Part shown: one piece after another, positions 16,153-25,246 of the stretch
Layout: every line of letters begins with the position of its first letter
Numbering within the stretch: position 1 is the stretch's first letter
Assembly: GCA_963842835.1 (NCBI GenBank)
Contig: CAWJIB010000010.1
Span: forward strand, 143,018-207,017
Direction of reading: 5' to 3'
Source of the DNA: Roseiarcus sp963842835
GTDB taxonomy: Bacteria > Pseudomonadota > Alphaproteobacteria > Rhizobiales > Beijerinckiaceae
Length of the DNA stretch: 64,000 bases
Made by a program: the position numbers and the translations under genes
The notes under the pieces: generated by a model
Told to the model about the DNA's origin: nothing
What the model saw: the letters and a program-made list of their open reading frames with translations, nothing else
Databases searched by the model: none

Positions 16153-17425
16153 ATGAGCGCGCTCGCCCCGCCCGTCCCACGCGAATCGCGGCCGAGCGGG
16201 AATCGGCTGACGATCCGCGCAGCGACCCTCAAGCGCGCCGTCCTTTGGACGTTCGTGGCCTGCGGAGCGTCCGCAGCAATCGAACCCTCGCCGTATGAAT
16301 TCATGTTCTTCGTCGCCGCGTTCGCGCTTGCTCCAGGCGATCTCGAATTCGACCGGGCGATGATCCCGCTGATCGTGGGCCTCGCGGCCTTCAACGCCGG
16401 CGGCCTCATCGCGCTGCCTCCTTTCGTCGACGTCCACGAAAGCGTGAGCTTCACGTTCATCTCCGTCTATATGGCGGCCACCGCGATCTTCTTCGCCGCG
16501 CTCGTCGCCAAGGCGCCGTTCGAGCGCTTGCGTACGATCCGCTCGGGCTATCTCGCGGCCGGCGTATTCGCGGCGACGCTCGGGATTCTCGGCTATTTCA
16601 ATGTCGCGGGCTTGAGCGCGCACTTCACGCTCTACGACGGCACGCGTGTTTCCGGCCCCTTCAAGGATCCCAACGTGTTCGGGCCGTTCCTCGTGCTGCC
16701 GATCCTCTGGCTGACGCAGGACCTGCTGCTCCGGCGCGGCGCCGGGCTGCTGCGCACCGTCGCGCCGCTCGGCCTCATGATCTTCGCGGTGTTGCTCAGC
16801 TTCTCGCGCGGCGCCTGGGGCGTCGCCGCCGCCTCCGTCACGCTGATGATCGCGCTGACCTTCGTCACCACTTCGTCCTCGGCCTTGCGCAGCGCATCGT
16901 CGCCGTAGCCTCGTCGGGCTCGTCGGCGTCCTCGTTCTGCTGGTGGTCGCGTTGTCGGTCCCTGAAATGCGCGACATGCTTCTGACGCGCGCGTCGCTCG
17001 TTCAGGATTACGACGCGGGCGAGATGGGGCGTTTCGGCAACCAATTGCGTTCGCTGCCGCTGTTGCTGGAGCGGCCGTTCGGCTTCGGTCCGCTGCAATT
17101 CCGCCACGTCTTCCCCGAAGATCCGCACGAGATGTACGTCAACGCCTTCGCCTCCTACGGATGGCTCGGCGGCTTGTCGTTCCTCGCTTTCACGACGACG
17201 ACCTTGTATGTCGGCTGGCGGCTCGTCTTCGTCCGCTCGCCGTTCCGCGAGGTCGCAATCCCCGATCTGGGCGTGTCTGTTCGTCCAGATGGCGCAAGGG
17301 CTCCAGATCGACACCGACCACTGGCGCCATCTCTATCCTGCTGTTCGGCGCCCTTTACGGCCTCGCCGGCGGCGGAGCGACGCTATCGCGTCAGTGCGGA
17401 ACCTCAGCGCCGGGCGATCGTATAG
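16153..17425 (+). pseudogene. O-antigen ligase/polymerase-like membrane protein, broken by several +1 frameshifts
   Basis: A multi-helix protein of the O-antigen ligase family, which polymerises or transfers lipid-linked glycans. Frame 1 runs from ATG 16153 through RVSGPFKDPNVFGPFLVLPI and LLSFSRGAWG (conserved family segments) to a stop at 16908. The protein then continues in frame 2 (SLVGLVGVLVLLVVALSV to REVAIP), in frame 3 from about 17258 (IWACLFVQMAQGLQIDTDHW) and in frame 1 from about 17333 (LLFGALYGLAGG). A last shift to frame 2 would give a stop at 17425 and a normal length near 422 residues. Each step equals one extra base. It starts five bases after the initiating transferase gene. 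Either decayed or affected by sequencing indels. Confidence 0.75.
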
Positions 17426-18144
17426 GCGTAGCTCGTCATCAGGCGCCAGTCGCGCCTCTCGGCGAGGTCGCCGACCGCCGCGTCGAATTCCCGCAAACCC
17501 GGAATACGCCGGAAGTAGCGATGCCCCCAAAACGGCGCGACCAGCACGGAGGAGAACCCGCTGCGCCTCAAGATCGGCTCGACGCGTGAAGGATCGCCGA
17601 AGCACATTTCGTAGCGGGCGGGAAACTTCGGATAATCGCCTTGGTGACGGTCGGAGAAGAAGAGCCGCAGAACGCGCGCGGTGAGCGCCTCGGGCGCCAG
17701 CCAATTGATCACGAAAGGCGGCGCATAGAGCGTCGGATGGAAGGCGAGCGCTACGCCGCCGGGCGCGAGCAGCGCGCACATGTTGCTCCAGGCGCGCGGC
17801 GCGCCGCGAACGTGCTCGAACACCATGCGCGAAATTATGAGGTCGAAACGCCCGGCCAATTTCGGGTCGAAATCGCCGGCGACGTCGAATTGCGCGGTGT
17901 CGAAGAAGGCCGGCGCCAGCGCCAATTCGCCGGCGTCGATGTCGTTGACCGTGAGTGCGACGCCGGCCTCCTCGGCTTCGCTCGGCGTCAGCAACGGCCC
18001 TCTTCCGCCGCCGATCTCCAGCACCCGAACTTTGCCGTCTTCATGCCGGCCGCTGCGGCGGCAGGTCTCGACGAAGGCGAGGACGCTCGCGCGGTAATTG
18101 TCCCAGGCCCAAAGCTCTCGGCTGTCGTAGCCCAGGCGGCGCAA
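17404..18144 (-). CDS. Class I SAM-dependent methyltransferase
   Basis: A Rossmann-fold methyltransferase with the SAM motif VRVLEIGGGRGPLL, the acidic LTVNDIDAGEL at the end of strand 2, and FDLIISRMVFEHVRG for motif IV. The C-terminal part (MCFGDPSRVEPILRRSGF) fits enzymes acting on sugars or small molecules. No ATG or GTG occurs in frame; the listed start is TTG 18144 with no ribosome-binding site. An ATG at 18244 with a GGAGG site reads MGIAGQLATTSAVLAV and stops, one frame off, so a one-base indel near 18190 may have removed the true start. Its end overlaps the convergent ligase gene by about 22 bases. Confidence 0.72.
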   Translation of the reverse strand: MRRLGYDSRELWAWDNYRASVLAFVETCRRSGRHEDGKVRVLEIGGGRGPLLTPSEAEEAGVALTVNDIDAGELALAPAFFDTAQFDVAGDFDPKLAGRFDLIISRMVFEHVRGAPRAWSNMCALLAPGGVALAFHPTLYAPPFVINWLAPEALTARVLRLFFSDRHQGDYPKFPARYEMCFGDPSRVEPILRRSGFSSVLVAPFWGHRYFRRIPGLREFDAAVGDLAERRDWRLMTSYAYTIARR

Positions 18145-18280
18145 CGGTCGGCCAGAAACGCCGATGGCGCAGCGCGGTCGAGGCTCGCGCCGTTCAGACC
18201 GCCAGAACGGCCGACGTCGTCGCTAATTGGCCTGCGATGCCCATGGTCTTCGCGCCTCCGAATGCGCGGCGAAGGATCGG

Positions 18281-19192
18281 TCAATCGACAGCGCGAGGCA
18301 AGCAGTCGCGTAAGGTAACCTTACCGGGAGCCCCCGCCTCGAACGCCAGCGCCGCCCCCATCGCCTCCCCCGCGCCGACGACCAGCGCGCCGTTGCGCTC
18401 GCGATAGCCGACGCCGCCCGCCTCGAGGATCGCGCGCGTCGCCGCGATATCGGCGACGGCGATGCGCGCCAGCGCCATGGGCGGTCCATCCGCGCCGATC
18501 GTCGACGCGCCATAACGTTCGGCGAGCGCCGCGCGCGGACAACATTCGATGCGCGCGCCGTCGGCCTCGACGACGAACCCCCGCCCTTCGCGCCGCGCCG
18601 CGCCGGCGCCGACGAAACGCTCAAGAAAATCCTCCGCCTCGCGAGGATTTTCGTGCGCGATCGCGAGCCCTGCGATCCCTCTCGCGCCGTTGGGATGGAG
18701 CTGCGCCGCGCGGCTCCAGAAATTCTCGGGGAATCGCTGCTGGCAGACGAAGAAGCCAGCCTCCGGCAGCGCCGGGCTCGCCGCGAAGGCCAGCGAGAAC
18801 GCGACGTCGGCTTCGCTGCCGTCCGGCCGGCGCGCCTTGCGCGCGAAATCGAAGCGAGCGAAATCGCCGATGCCGTCGGCCATGAATTGTCGGCGGTCCG
18901 CCTCCGCGTCGTGCGAGCGCATGACCAGCATCCCCAGTCCCTCGCGCCGCTGGAGGAAAGCGCTCACGAACCCGGCGAAAGAGAAGACCCCCGGCTCCGG
19001 CGTGGGCGCGGCAAAACCCTCGCCCAGCCCGATCAGCTCGAGAAAAGCGCCGTCGAACTGGACGATATGGTTCTCGGTGCCCCAGGGATGCCGGTTGCGC
19101 GCGCCGACCTGAAAGCCGAGACGGCGGTAGAGCTCGGCCTGTGCGGCCAAGTCGCGCGCGGGGATCACGAGATGGTCGATGGCGCGCGGCAT
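18281..19192 (-). CDS. VOC (glyoxalase-like) family protein
   Basis: A 303-residue protein with a vicinal-oxygen-chelate fold of the glyoxalase_3 type. The opening RAIDHLVIPARDLAAQAELYRRLGF is the usual first beta-alpha-beta unit, and ENHIVQFDGAFLELIGLGE supplies the metal-side Glu. A second, weaker module follows around GIAGLAIAHENPREAEDFLERFVG. Substrate unknown. It starts about 130 bases from the Uma2 gene on the opposite strand and may be cotranscribed with the methyltransferase downstream. Confidence 0.8.
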   Translation of the reverse strand: MPRAIDHLVIPARDLAAQAELYRRLGFQVGARNRHPWGTENHIVQFDGAFLELIGLGEGFAAPTPEPGVFSFAGFVSAFLQRREGLGMLVMRSHDAEADRRQFMADGIGDFARFDFARKARRPDGSEADVAFSLAFAASPALPEAGFFVCQQRFPENFWSRAAQLHPNGARGIAGLAIAHENPREAEDFLERFVGAGAARREGRGFVVEADGARIECCPRAALAERYGASTIGADGPPMALARIAVADIAATRAILEAGGVGYRERNGALVVGAGEAMGAALAFEAGAPGKVTLRDCLPRAVD

Positions 19193-19322
19193 TCTCCCCT
19201 GCCCTTCAGAGTGCGACGGCCGGGCTCGGCAATCTTCGAGCGGACGCGCGGCGGCGCTTGTGATACTCTATCGCCGGATTGAAGTCGCGGCCGACGAGCC
19301 CCGATTGTTGGAAAGCGCCGAC

Positions 19323-19913
19323 ATGAGCGTCCCTTTCTCTTCCCGCGTCACCAGCGCCGCCGAAGGCCTGCCGCGCCGCCGCTTCACCGTCGCCGAGGTC
19401 GAGGCGATGGTCGCGGCCGGCGTGATGGAGGAGGACGAGCGGGTCGAACTGATCGGGGGGGAGCTGGTTCCGATGTCGCCAAAAGGAAATCAGCATGAGG
19501 TCGTCAAGACGGCGCTGGTCGACAGGTGGATTCGCCTTCGCCCCGACGAATGCAGAGTCGCGCAGGAAACGACGTTCAGGCTCTCGGCCGACACCTATCT
19601 CGAACCCGATGTCGTCGTCTACCTGCGGGCCTCCGGGTTGAGTGGCCTTTCGGGGCCTGGCGTTCTGCTCGTCGTCGAGATCGCCAATTCCTCGTTGCGA
19701 TACGACATGGGGCGAAAGGCCGCGCTGTACGCGAGTTTTGGCGTGCGCGAATTATGGGTGATCGACGCGATCAAGCTCACGACGCGCGTATTCCGCGCGC
19801 CCTCGCAAAGCGGCTACGGCGAGACGCGCGATTTCGGCGCCGCCGAGCGGCTCGTCCCGCTGTTCGCGCCGGACGTCTTCGCCCTGCGCCTCGACGAACT
19901 CGACTTGAGCTGA
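19323..19913 (+). CDS. Uma2 family (DUF820) restriction-endonuclease-like protein
   Basis: A 196-residue PD-(D/E)XK nuclease-fold protein. RRFTVAEVEAMVAAGVM leads to DERVELIGGELVPMSPKG. The catalytic set is seen in TYLEPDVVVYL (Asp), GVLLVVEIANSS (Glu) and RKAALYASFGVRELWVID (Lys). The family is abundant in cyanobacteria and Actinobacteria but sporadic here, which fits horizontal spread. Biological role unknown. GGAAAG precedes ATG 19323. Confidence 0.85.
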   Translation: MSVPFSSRVTSAAEGLPRRRFTVAEVEAMVAAGVMEEDERVELIGGELVPMSPKGNQHEVVKTALVDRWIRLRPDECRVAQETTFRLSADTYLEPDVVVYLRASGLSGLSGPGVLLVVEIANSSLRYDMGRKAALYASFGVRELWVIDAIKLTTRVFRAPSQSGYGETRDFGAAERLVPLFAPDVFALRLDELDLS

Positions 19914-19925
19914 GAGGTCAGCGCC

Positions 19926-21143
19926 TCACGCCGGCTTCTTCAGCTTCACCACGTTGTGCAGCGTGGCGTCCGCCCCCTCGAAGAAGCGCTTGACGCCGCG
20001 CGCGGCCTGGCGGATGCGCTGCTCGTTCTCGACCAGCGCGAGGCGCACGTAATCGTCGCCGTGTTCGCCGAAGCCGACGCCCGGCGCGACGGCGACGTCG
20101 GCCTTTTCGATCAGCAGTTTGGAAAACTCGAGGCTGCCGAGATGGCGGAATTTTTCCGGCACCGGGGTCCACGCGAACATCGAGGCGCGCGGCGGATCGA
20201 TCGCCCAGCCGGCGGCGGCGAAACTCTCGACCATCACGTCGCGCCGGCGCTTGTAGATCGCGCGCATCTCCTTGACGCAATCGTCGGGGCCGTTGAGCGC
20301 CGCCGCGGCCGCCACCTGGATCGGCGTATAGGCGCCGTAATCGAGATAGGACTTGACGCGCCCTAGGGCGGCGATCAGGCGCTCGTTGCCGACCGCGAAT
20401 CCCATGCGCCAGCCGGCCATCGAGAAAGTCTTCGACATCGAGGTGAACTCGACCGCGACGTCGAAGGCGCCCGGCGCCTGCAGCACCGAGGGGGGCGGAT
20501 CCTCGTCGAAGAACACTTCAGCGTAGGCGAGATCGGACAGGACGAAAATCTCGTGCTTTTTCGCGAAAAGGACGAGGTCTTTGTAAAAGTCGAGCGAGGC
20601 CACCATCGCCGTCGGGTTCGAGGGATAGCAGACGACCACGGCGATCGGCTTGGGGATGGAATGGACGAGTGCGCGCTCCATCGCGACGAAGAAATCCGGC
20701 GTCGGATCCGCCGGCACGGAACGGATCACGCCGCCGGCCATCAGAAATCCGAAGGCGTGAATGGGATAGGAGGGGTTGGGGACCAGCACGACGTCGCCGG
20801 GCGCGGTAATCGCCTGGGCCATATTGGCGAAGCCTTCCTTCGAGCCGAGCGTCGCGACGATTTGTGTCTCCGGGTTGAGCTTGACGCCGAAACGACGCGC
20901 GTAATAGCCGGCTTGCGCCCGCCTCAGACCCGGGATGCCCTTGGAGGCCGAATAGCGATCGGTGCGCGGCTTGCCAACCGTCTCGACCAATTTCTCGATG
21001 ACGTGCTTGGGCGCCGGCAAGTCCGGATTGCCCATGCCGAGGTCGACGATGTCCGCTCCCGCGGCGCGGGCCTTGGCCTTGAGCTTATTGACTTGCTCGA
21101 AGACGTAAGGCGGCAGGCGCCGCACGCTGTGGAATTCAGACAT
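19926..21143 (-). CDS. alaC: Alanine/LL-diaminopimelate-type aminotransferase (AlaC-like)
   Basis: A 405-residue fold-type I PLP aminotransferase. Key segments are DIVDLGMGNPDLPAPKHVIE, TDRYSASKGIPGLRRA, PNPSYPIHAFGF, VVVCYPSNPTAMVASLDFY (Asn-Pro that contacts PLP) and SMSKTFSMAGWRMGF with the Schiff-base Lys. This pattern matches the AlaC subgroup annotated as alanine transaminase or LL-diaminopimelate aminotransferase. AlaC makes alanine from pyruvate; a DAP role cannot be excluded from sequence alone. In this lineage the gene usually precedes a homoserine dehydrogenase gene, which is not adjacent here. Confidence 0.88.
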   Translation of the reverse strand: MSEFHSVRRLPPYVFEQVNKLKAKARAAGADIVDLGMGNPDLPAPKHVIEKLVETVGKPRTDRYSASKGIPGLRRAQAGYYARRFGVKLNPETQIVATLGSKEGFANMAQAITAPGDVVLVPNPSYPIHAFGFLMAGGVIRSVPADPTPDFFVAMERALVHSIPKPIAVVVCYPSNPTAMVASLDFYKDLVLFAKKHEIFVLSDLAYAEVFFDEDPPPSVLQAPGAFDVAVEFTSMSKTFSMAGWRMGFAVGNERLIAALGRVKSYLDYGAYTPIQVAAAAALNGPDDCVKEMRAIYKRRRDVMVESFAAAGWAIDPPRASMFAWTPVPEKFRHLGSLEFSKLLIEKADVAVAPGVGFGEHGDDYVRLALVENEQRIRQAARGVKRFFEGADATLHNVVKLKKPA

Positions 21144-21267
21144 CGCGAAAAATTCCCTTTCTCGGCACGCCTCCGGCGCGGCCGGGGCGTCGAATCTGTT
21201 ACCATCGCCGGGAAGCGCGCCGCAAACCTAAAACTTCGCCTAGAGGCCGCTCGCGGCCGACTTTCTC

Positions 21268-21705
21268 TCAAAACTTCGGGGCCGCACCGCTCGTGGCCGC
21301 CTTCTTCTCCGATTTGGCCTTTTTCGCGGCGGCGGCGTCGGCGGCGGCCTTGGCCGCCGGCGGAAAGGCGGCGCGCAAAGCGTCGTGGCTCTTTCCCACG
21401 GCTTGGAGATCGCTGTCGGTCGCTTCCAATTCCTTGGCCGTCTTGATCGTCCCCGGGGGCTCGGCGGGCGTCTTGAACGCCGGAATCGGCGCCGGCTCTT
21501 GCGCAGGGCGCGATTGCATGACGAAATCTGGCGGCCGATCGACGTCAGTGGCGAGGCCCATGCCTCTCATCAGCGATCGAACGGGCGATTCCGACTGCGG
21601 CGCGTCCTGAGCCCTCGATGCAGAAGCGGCGAGCGTCCCGAAAAGCGCCGCGACGACGATCAGCGGCGCCGTTCGCATGCCTTCGCGCCAAAGTCCCGAC
21701 ATCAT
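21268..21705 (-). CDS. Hypothetical secreted protein, Ala/Lys-rich tail
   Basis: A 145-residue protein with a signal peptide (TAPLIVVAALFGTLAASASRAQ). The mature part is Pro-rich in the middle (RPAQEPAPIPAFKTPAEPPG) and ends in an Ala/Lys-rich stretch. No domain is recognised. ATG 21705 is used; an internal ATG at 21678 would also keep the signal peptide. It is divergent from the PHA synthase gene. Confidence 0.55.
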   Translation of the reverse strand: MMSGLWREGMRTAPLIVVAALFGTLAASASRAQDAPQSESPVRSLMRGMGLATDVDRPPDFVMQSRPAQEPAPIPAFKTPAEPPGTIKTAKELEATDSDLQAVGKSHDALRAAFPPAAKAAADAAAAKKAKSEKKAATSGAAPKF

Positions 21706-21862
21706 CGAAAACCGCCAAAATCCATTGTTCCGACGCCGCCTGGCCCGCCCAAAAACTCGCTGGCGTCATGAAGAGCAACTAACCTATAGCTAGAGAAGAG
21801 CCTAGCGGCATATTATGTCGGAAACGGGACTAAAGACGCGAGCGCCCCGCGTGAGGAAACGC

Positions 21863-23986
21863 ATGCCCAGGAATTCTTCGGATCGTCCAACGAAACCCAC
21901 GCCCGCACGTCCGCCGCTTCGCGTTTCGGCGAAGCGCTCGGTCTCGGCGAACGACACGGTCTCGGCGAAGGAAACGGTCTCGGCGAAGGAAACGGCTTCG
22001 GGGGAACGCTCGCCTTCCCCGCCGCGCCGGAAGCCCGCGACCGGCCAAGCCAACAAATCCGGCGCCGCGCCCTCGGCCGTGCAAGGGCGAAAGGCCGCGC
22101 CAGCAAGCGCGCCCCGGCCCATTCCCCAGAGCGAGCCCGCGGCTTCGGTCCCGCCGAAAAAGGAGGCGGAGCCCCCGCGCGCCGGCGAGGCCGGCGCGAA
22201 GGAGCGTCGCGAAACGCCCCTGCCGAACATCGAGGCGCTCTCGCGCAACATCGCCCGCCTCATCGAGGAAGGCGGCAAGGTCATCGCGGCCTATCTCAAG
22301 CCGCGCGAGGCGGGCGGGACCCAGTCCGAGCCCGGCGACGAAATCACCGAGATCGTTACATCGCTCGGACGCGTCGCGGAATATTACGTCTCCGACGCGC
22401 AGCGCGCCTTTGAGGCGCAAACGGACCTCTCGAAGCAATTTATCGATCTCTGGGCGACGACGCTGCGCCGGCTGCACGGCGAGGACGCCGCGCCGGTCGC
22501 CGCGCCTGAGGCGGGCGACAAACGCTTTTCCGATCCGGAATGGCGGTCGAACCCCTATTTCGACTTTCTCAAGCAGGCCTATGTGCTGACGACGCGCTGG
22601 GCCAACGATCTCGTCAGGCGAGCCGAGGACCTCGATCCGCACACGCGCGACAAGGCGCAGTTCCACCTGCGCCAGGTGACGAGCGCCCTGTCGCCGTCGA
22701 ACTTCGTCGCCACCAACCCCGAATTGCTGCGCACGACGCTCGCCGAAAGCGGCGAGAATCTCGTGCGCGGGCTGCACATGATGGCCGAGGACATCACGGC
22801 CGGGCGCGGCAACCTGCGCATCCGTCAGTCCGACGCGAAGAAGTTCGAGCTCGGCGTCAATCTCGCCGCGACGCCCGGCAAAGTGATCTATCGCAACGAA
22901 CTGATCGAACTCATCCAATATGCGCCGACGACGCCGAGCGTCTACAAGCGCCCGCTGCTGATCGTGCCGCCGTGGATCAACAAGTTCTACGTGCTCGATC
23001 TCAATCCCCAGAAATCCTTCATCCGCTGGGCTGTGGCGCAGGGCCTGACGGTGTTCGTCATCTCCTGGGTCAATCCCGACGAGCGCCATGCCGACAAGGG
23101 CTTCGAAGCCTATATGCGCGAGGGGGTTTTCGCGGCGCTCGACGCGGTCGAGGCGGCGACGGGCGAGCGCGAGGTGGCCGCGATCGGCTATTGCGTCGGC
23201 GGCACTTTGCTGGCGATTGCGCTCGCCTTCATGGCCGAGATCGGCGACAAGCGCATTGTCAGCGCGACATTCTTCACCACCCAGCTCGATTTCACTGACG
23301 CCGGCGATCTCAAGGTTTTCGTCGACGCCGAGCAGCTCAAGACAATCGAGCGCAGGATGGCCGAAACCGGCTATCTCGACGGCTCGTACATGGCCAATGC
23401 CTTCAACATGCTCAGGCCCAACGATCTCATCTGGTCCTATTTCGTCAACAACTACCTCAAGGGCAAAGAGCCGATGCCGTTCGACCTCCTGGTCTGGAAC
23501 GCCGATTCGACGCGCATGCCCGCCGCCAATCACAGCTTCTACCTGCGCCATTGCTATCTCCAGAACGATCTGACCAAGGGCCGCATGACGATCGAGGGCA
23601 AAACGATCGATCTCTCCAAGGTGACGATGCCGGTCTACGAACTGGCGACGCGCGAAGACCACATCGCGCCGGCCAGGTCCGTCTTCACCGGCGCCAAGTT
23701 CTTCGGCGGGCCGGTGCGCTACGTGCTCGCCGGCTCCGGCCATATCGCGGGCGTCGTCAATCCCGCGGACAAGCCGAAATATCAATATTGGACCGGCGGG
23801 CCGCCGAGCGGCGCGTTCGACGCGTGGCTCGACGCCGCCGAGGAGCACCCGGGCTCCTGGTGGGTCGACTGGGTCCAATGGGTCACCGCGCAGGCGCCGG
23901 AAAAAGTCGCGCCGCGCGAGCCGGGCGGCGGCAAGCTGAAGCCGATCTGCGACGCGCCGGGGGAATACGTGAAGATGCGGGTGTAG
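21863..23986 (+). CDS. phaC: Class I poly(3-hydroxyalkanoate) synthase
   Basis: PhaC polymerises 3-hydroxyacyl-CoA into PHA granules. The enzyme core shows the lipase-like box GYCVGGTLLAI with catalytic Cys near residue 444, TFFTTQLDFTDAGDL, the catalytic Asp in ATREDHIAPA and His in GSGHIAGVVNP. Also typical are LLIVPPWINKFYVLDL and LTVFVISWVNPD. At about 707 residues it exceeds the usual 570-600 because of a disordered N-terminus of about 130 residues that includes a hexapeptide repeat. ATG 21863 is preceded by GAGG with good spacing; ATG 21815 in frame adds 16 residues. No phaA or phaB lies next to it, though SDR genes are close. Confidence 0.93.
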   Translation: MPRNSSDRPTKPTPARPPLRVSAKRSVSANDTVSAKETVSAKETASGERSPSPPRRKPATGQANKSGAAPSAVQGRKAAPASAPRPIPQSEPAASVPPKKEAEPPRAGEAGAKERRETPLPNIEALSRNIARLIEEGGKVIAAYLKPREAGGTQSEPGDEITEIVTSLGRVAEYYVSDAQRAFEAQTDLSKQFIDLWATTLRRLHGEDAAPVAAPEAGDKRFSDPEWRSNPYFDFLKQAYVLTTRWANDLVRRAEDLDPHTRDKAQFHLRQVTSALSPSNFVATNPELLRTTLAESGENLVRGLHMMAEDITAGRGNLRIRQSDAKKFELGVNLAATPGKVIYRNELIELIQYAPTTPSVYKRPLLIVPPWINKFYVLDLNPQKSFIRWAVAQGLTVFVISWVNPDERHADKGFEAYMREGVFAALDAVEAATGEREVAAIGYCVGGTLLAIALAFMAEIGDKRIVSATFFTTQLDFTDAGDLKVFVDAEQLKTIERRMAETGYLDGSYMANAFNMLRPNDLIWSYFVNNYLKGKEPMPFDLLVWNADSTRMPAANHSFYLRHCYLQNDLTKGRMTIEGKTIDLSKVTMPVYELATREDHIAPARSVFTGAKFFGGPVRYVLAGSGHIAGVVNPADKPKYQYWTGGPPSGAFDAWLDAAEEHPGSWWVDWVQWVTAQAPEKVAPREPGGGKLKPICDAPGEYVKMRV
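21923..21994 (+). repeat. 18-bp tandem repeat, 4 units, inside phaC
   Basis: Four in-frame 18-base units with consensus gtctcggcgaaggaaacg encode VSAKRS, VSANDT, VSAKET and VSAKET in the disordered N-terminus of the PHA synthase. Units 3 and 4 are identical, which suggests recent duplication. Confidence 0.9.
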
Positions 23987-24132
23987 GCGCCGACGCGGGA
24001 ACGCGCTGACCCGTCATGGCGAGCGCCGGAGAAGCCAACCACGCTTGAGTTTGGCGCCGCAGCTGATTCTCGATCGCTTCCCAGGGCGAGCGCGAGGCAT
24101 TCGTCCGGCTTCGCTCGCGACCACGGTTGAAG

Positions 24133-24993
24133 TCACGTCACTGAGTTGAAGCGACTGTTCTCCGGCGCGAAATCACTGCCGGCTTGCTCGCGAAGCGCCG
24201 ACAGCCGCGCGCCCTCCTTGGCGGCGAACGCGAACAGCGTTTCCGGGTCCGCCGCGCGCATCCGTATGGCGTTCAGCTCCATGCCTTCGGCGACGACGAT
24301 TTCCCGCGTCTTGGCGGCCAGGCCCGCCAGGATCGCCTCGGCCGCCGCATCGGCGGACATCCCGCCCTCGATATTGGCGTCAGAGCGGCCGTTGGCGGCC
24401 CCTTTTCCGGTCAGCGCATTGACGGCGACCGCCGTCTTCACCGAACCCGGGAGAATGACGCTGACGTCGACGCCGTAGGCCGTCTCGACCTCCGCCCGCA
24501 GCGCATCGAAAAATCCGACGCAAGCGTGCTTGGCCGCGCAATAGCCGGTGCGCAGCGGGGCGCCGACTTTGCCGGCGGCAGAGCTGACGACCGCGATCTG
24601 GCCGGACCGGCGCGCGACCATATGCGGAAGCGTCAGCTGGGTCAGGCGCAAGGGCGCAAAGAAGTCGACCTCGAGAAGGCGCCGATAGACCGAGAAATCC
24701 GTATCCAGCGCGAGACTGCGCTGGCTGATCCCGGCGTTGTTAATCAAGAGGTCGACGCCGCCGCGCCAACCGATCGCTTGCGCGACGATTCCCGGCAGCG
24801 CCTCGTAATCGGTCGCTTCGAACGGCAGGAGCAGCGTTTCTTCGCCGATTTCATCGGCGACGCGCTTCAAGGCGCCGGCTCGGCGCCCGGAGAGAACGAC
24901 CGCCGCGCCGCGCGCGACGAGTCCACGAGCCAAGGCCTCGCCGATGCCCGACGAAGCGCCGGTCACCCAGGCGGTCTTTCCCTGAAAGGCCAT
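24133..24993 (-). CDS. SDR family NAD(P)-dependent oxidoreductase
   Basis: A 286-residue short-chain dehydrogenase with AWVTGASSGIGEALA (nucleotide site), LLINNAGISQRS, the catalytic Ser in AVVSSAAGKVGA and GYCAAKHA (YxxxK). The C-terminal extension after residue 200 is typical of the DltE-like subgroup. Substrate unknown. It faces phaC convergently, but it is not a PhaB (acetoacetyl-CoA reductase) by its motifs. Confidence 0.88.
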   Translation of the reverse strand: MAFQGKTAWVTGASSGIGEALARGLVARGAAVVLSGRRAGALKRVADEIGEETLLLPFEATDYEALPGIVAQAIGWRGGVDLLINNAGISQRSLALDTDFSVYRRLLEVDFFAPLRLTQLTLPHMVARRSGQIAVVSSAAGKVGAPLRTGYCAAKHACVGFFDALRAEVETAYGVDVSVILPGSVKTAVAVNALTGKGAANGRSDANIEGGMSADAAAEAILAGLAAKTREIVVAEGMELNAIRMRAADPETLFAFAAKEGARLSALREQAGSDFAPENSRFNSVT

Positions 24994-25246
24994 TCCATCC
25001 TCCTCCGTCGCGACTGAGCGGATTGACGCATTCGGCGAGGCCTGCTGTCAATCGTTCGAGCGCTCGCCGTCCGCGCGAGGCACGACGCGGCGGCTTCTTT
25101 CTATCGACATTTCGGCTTTGCCGAGTCGCCAAGCGAGCCGCGCCGTCTCTATCTGTTGATTGAGGACATTCAGGCGCGGCCGACGCCTAGCCCCTCGCAA
25201 TTTCCGTCGTCTCTGGTGTATGGAGGCGCCGCAAGGAGCCCCGCCC

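Noticed and set aside
21830..23878. A 682-residue open frame antisense to phaC
   Set aside because: Arg/Asp/Glu/Gly-rich with no motif; a typical GC-rich antisense shadow of a well-supported gene.
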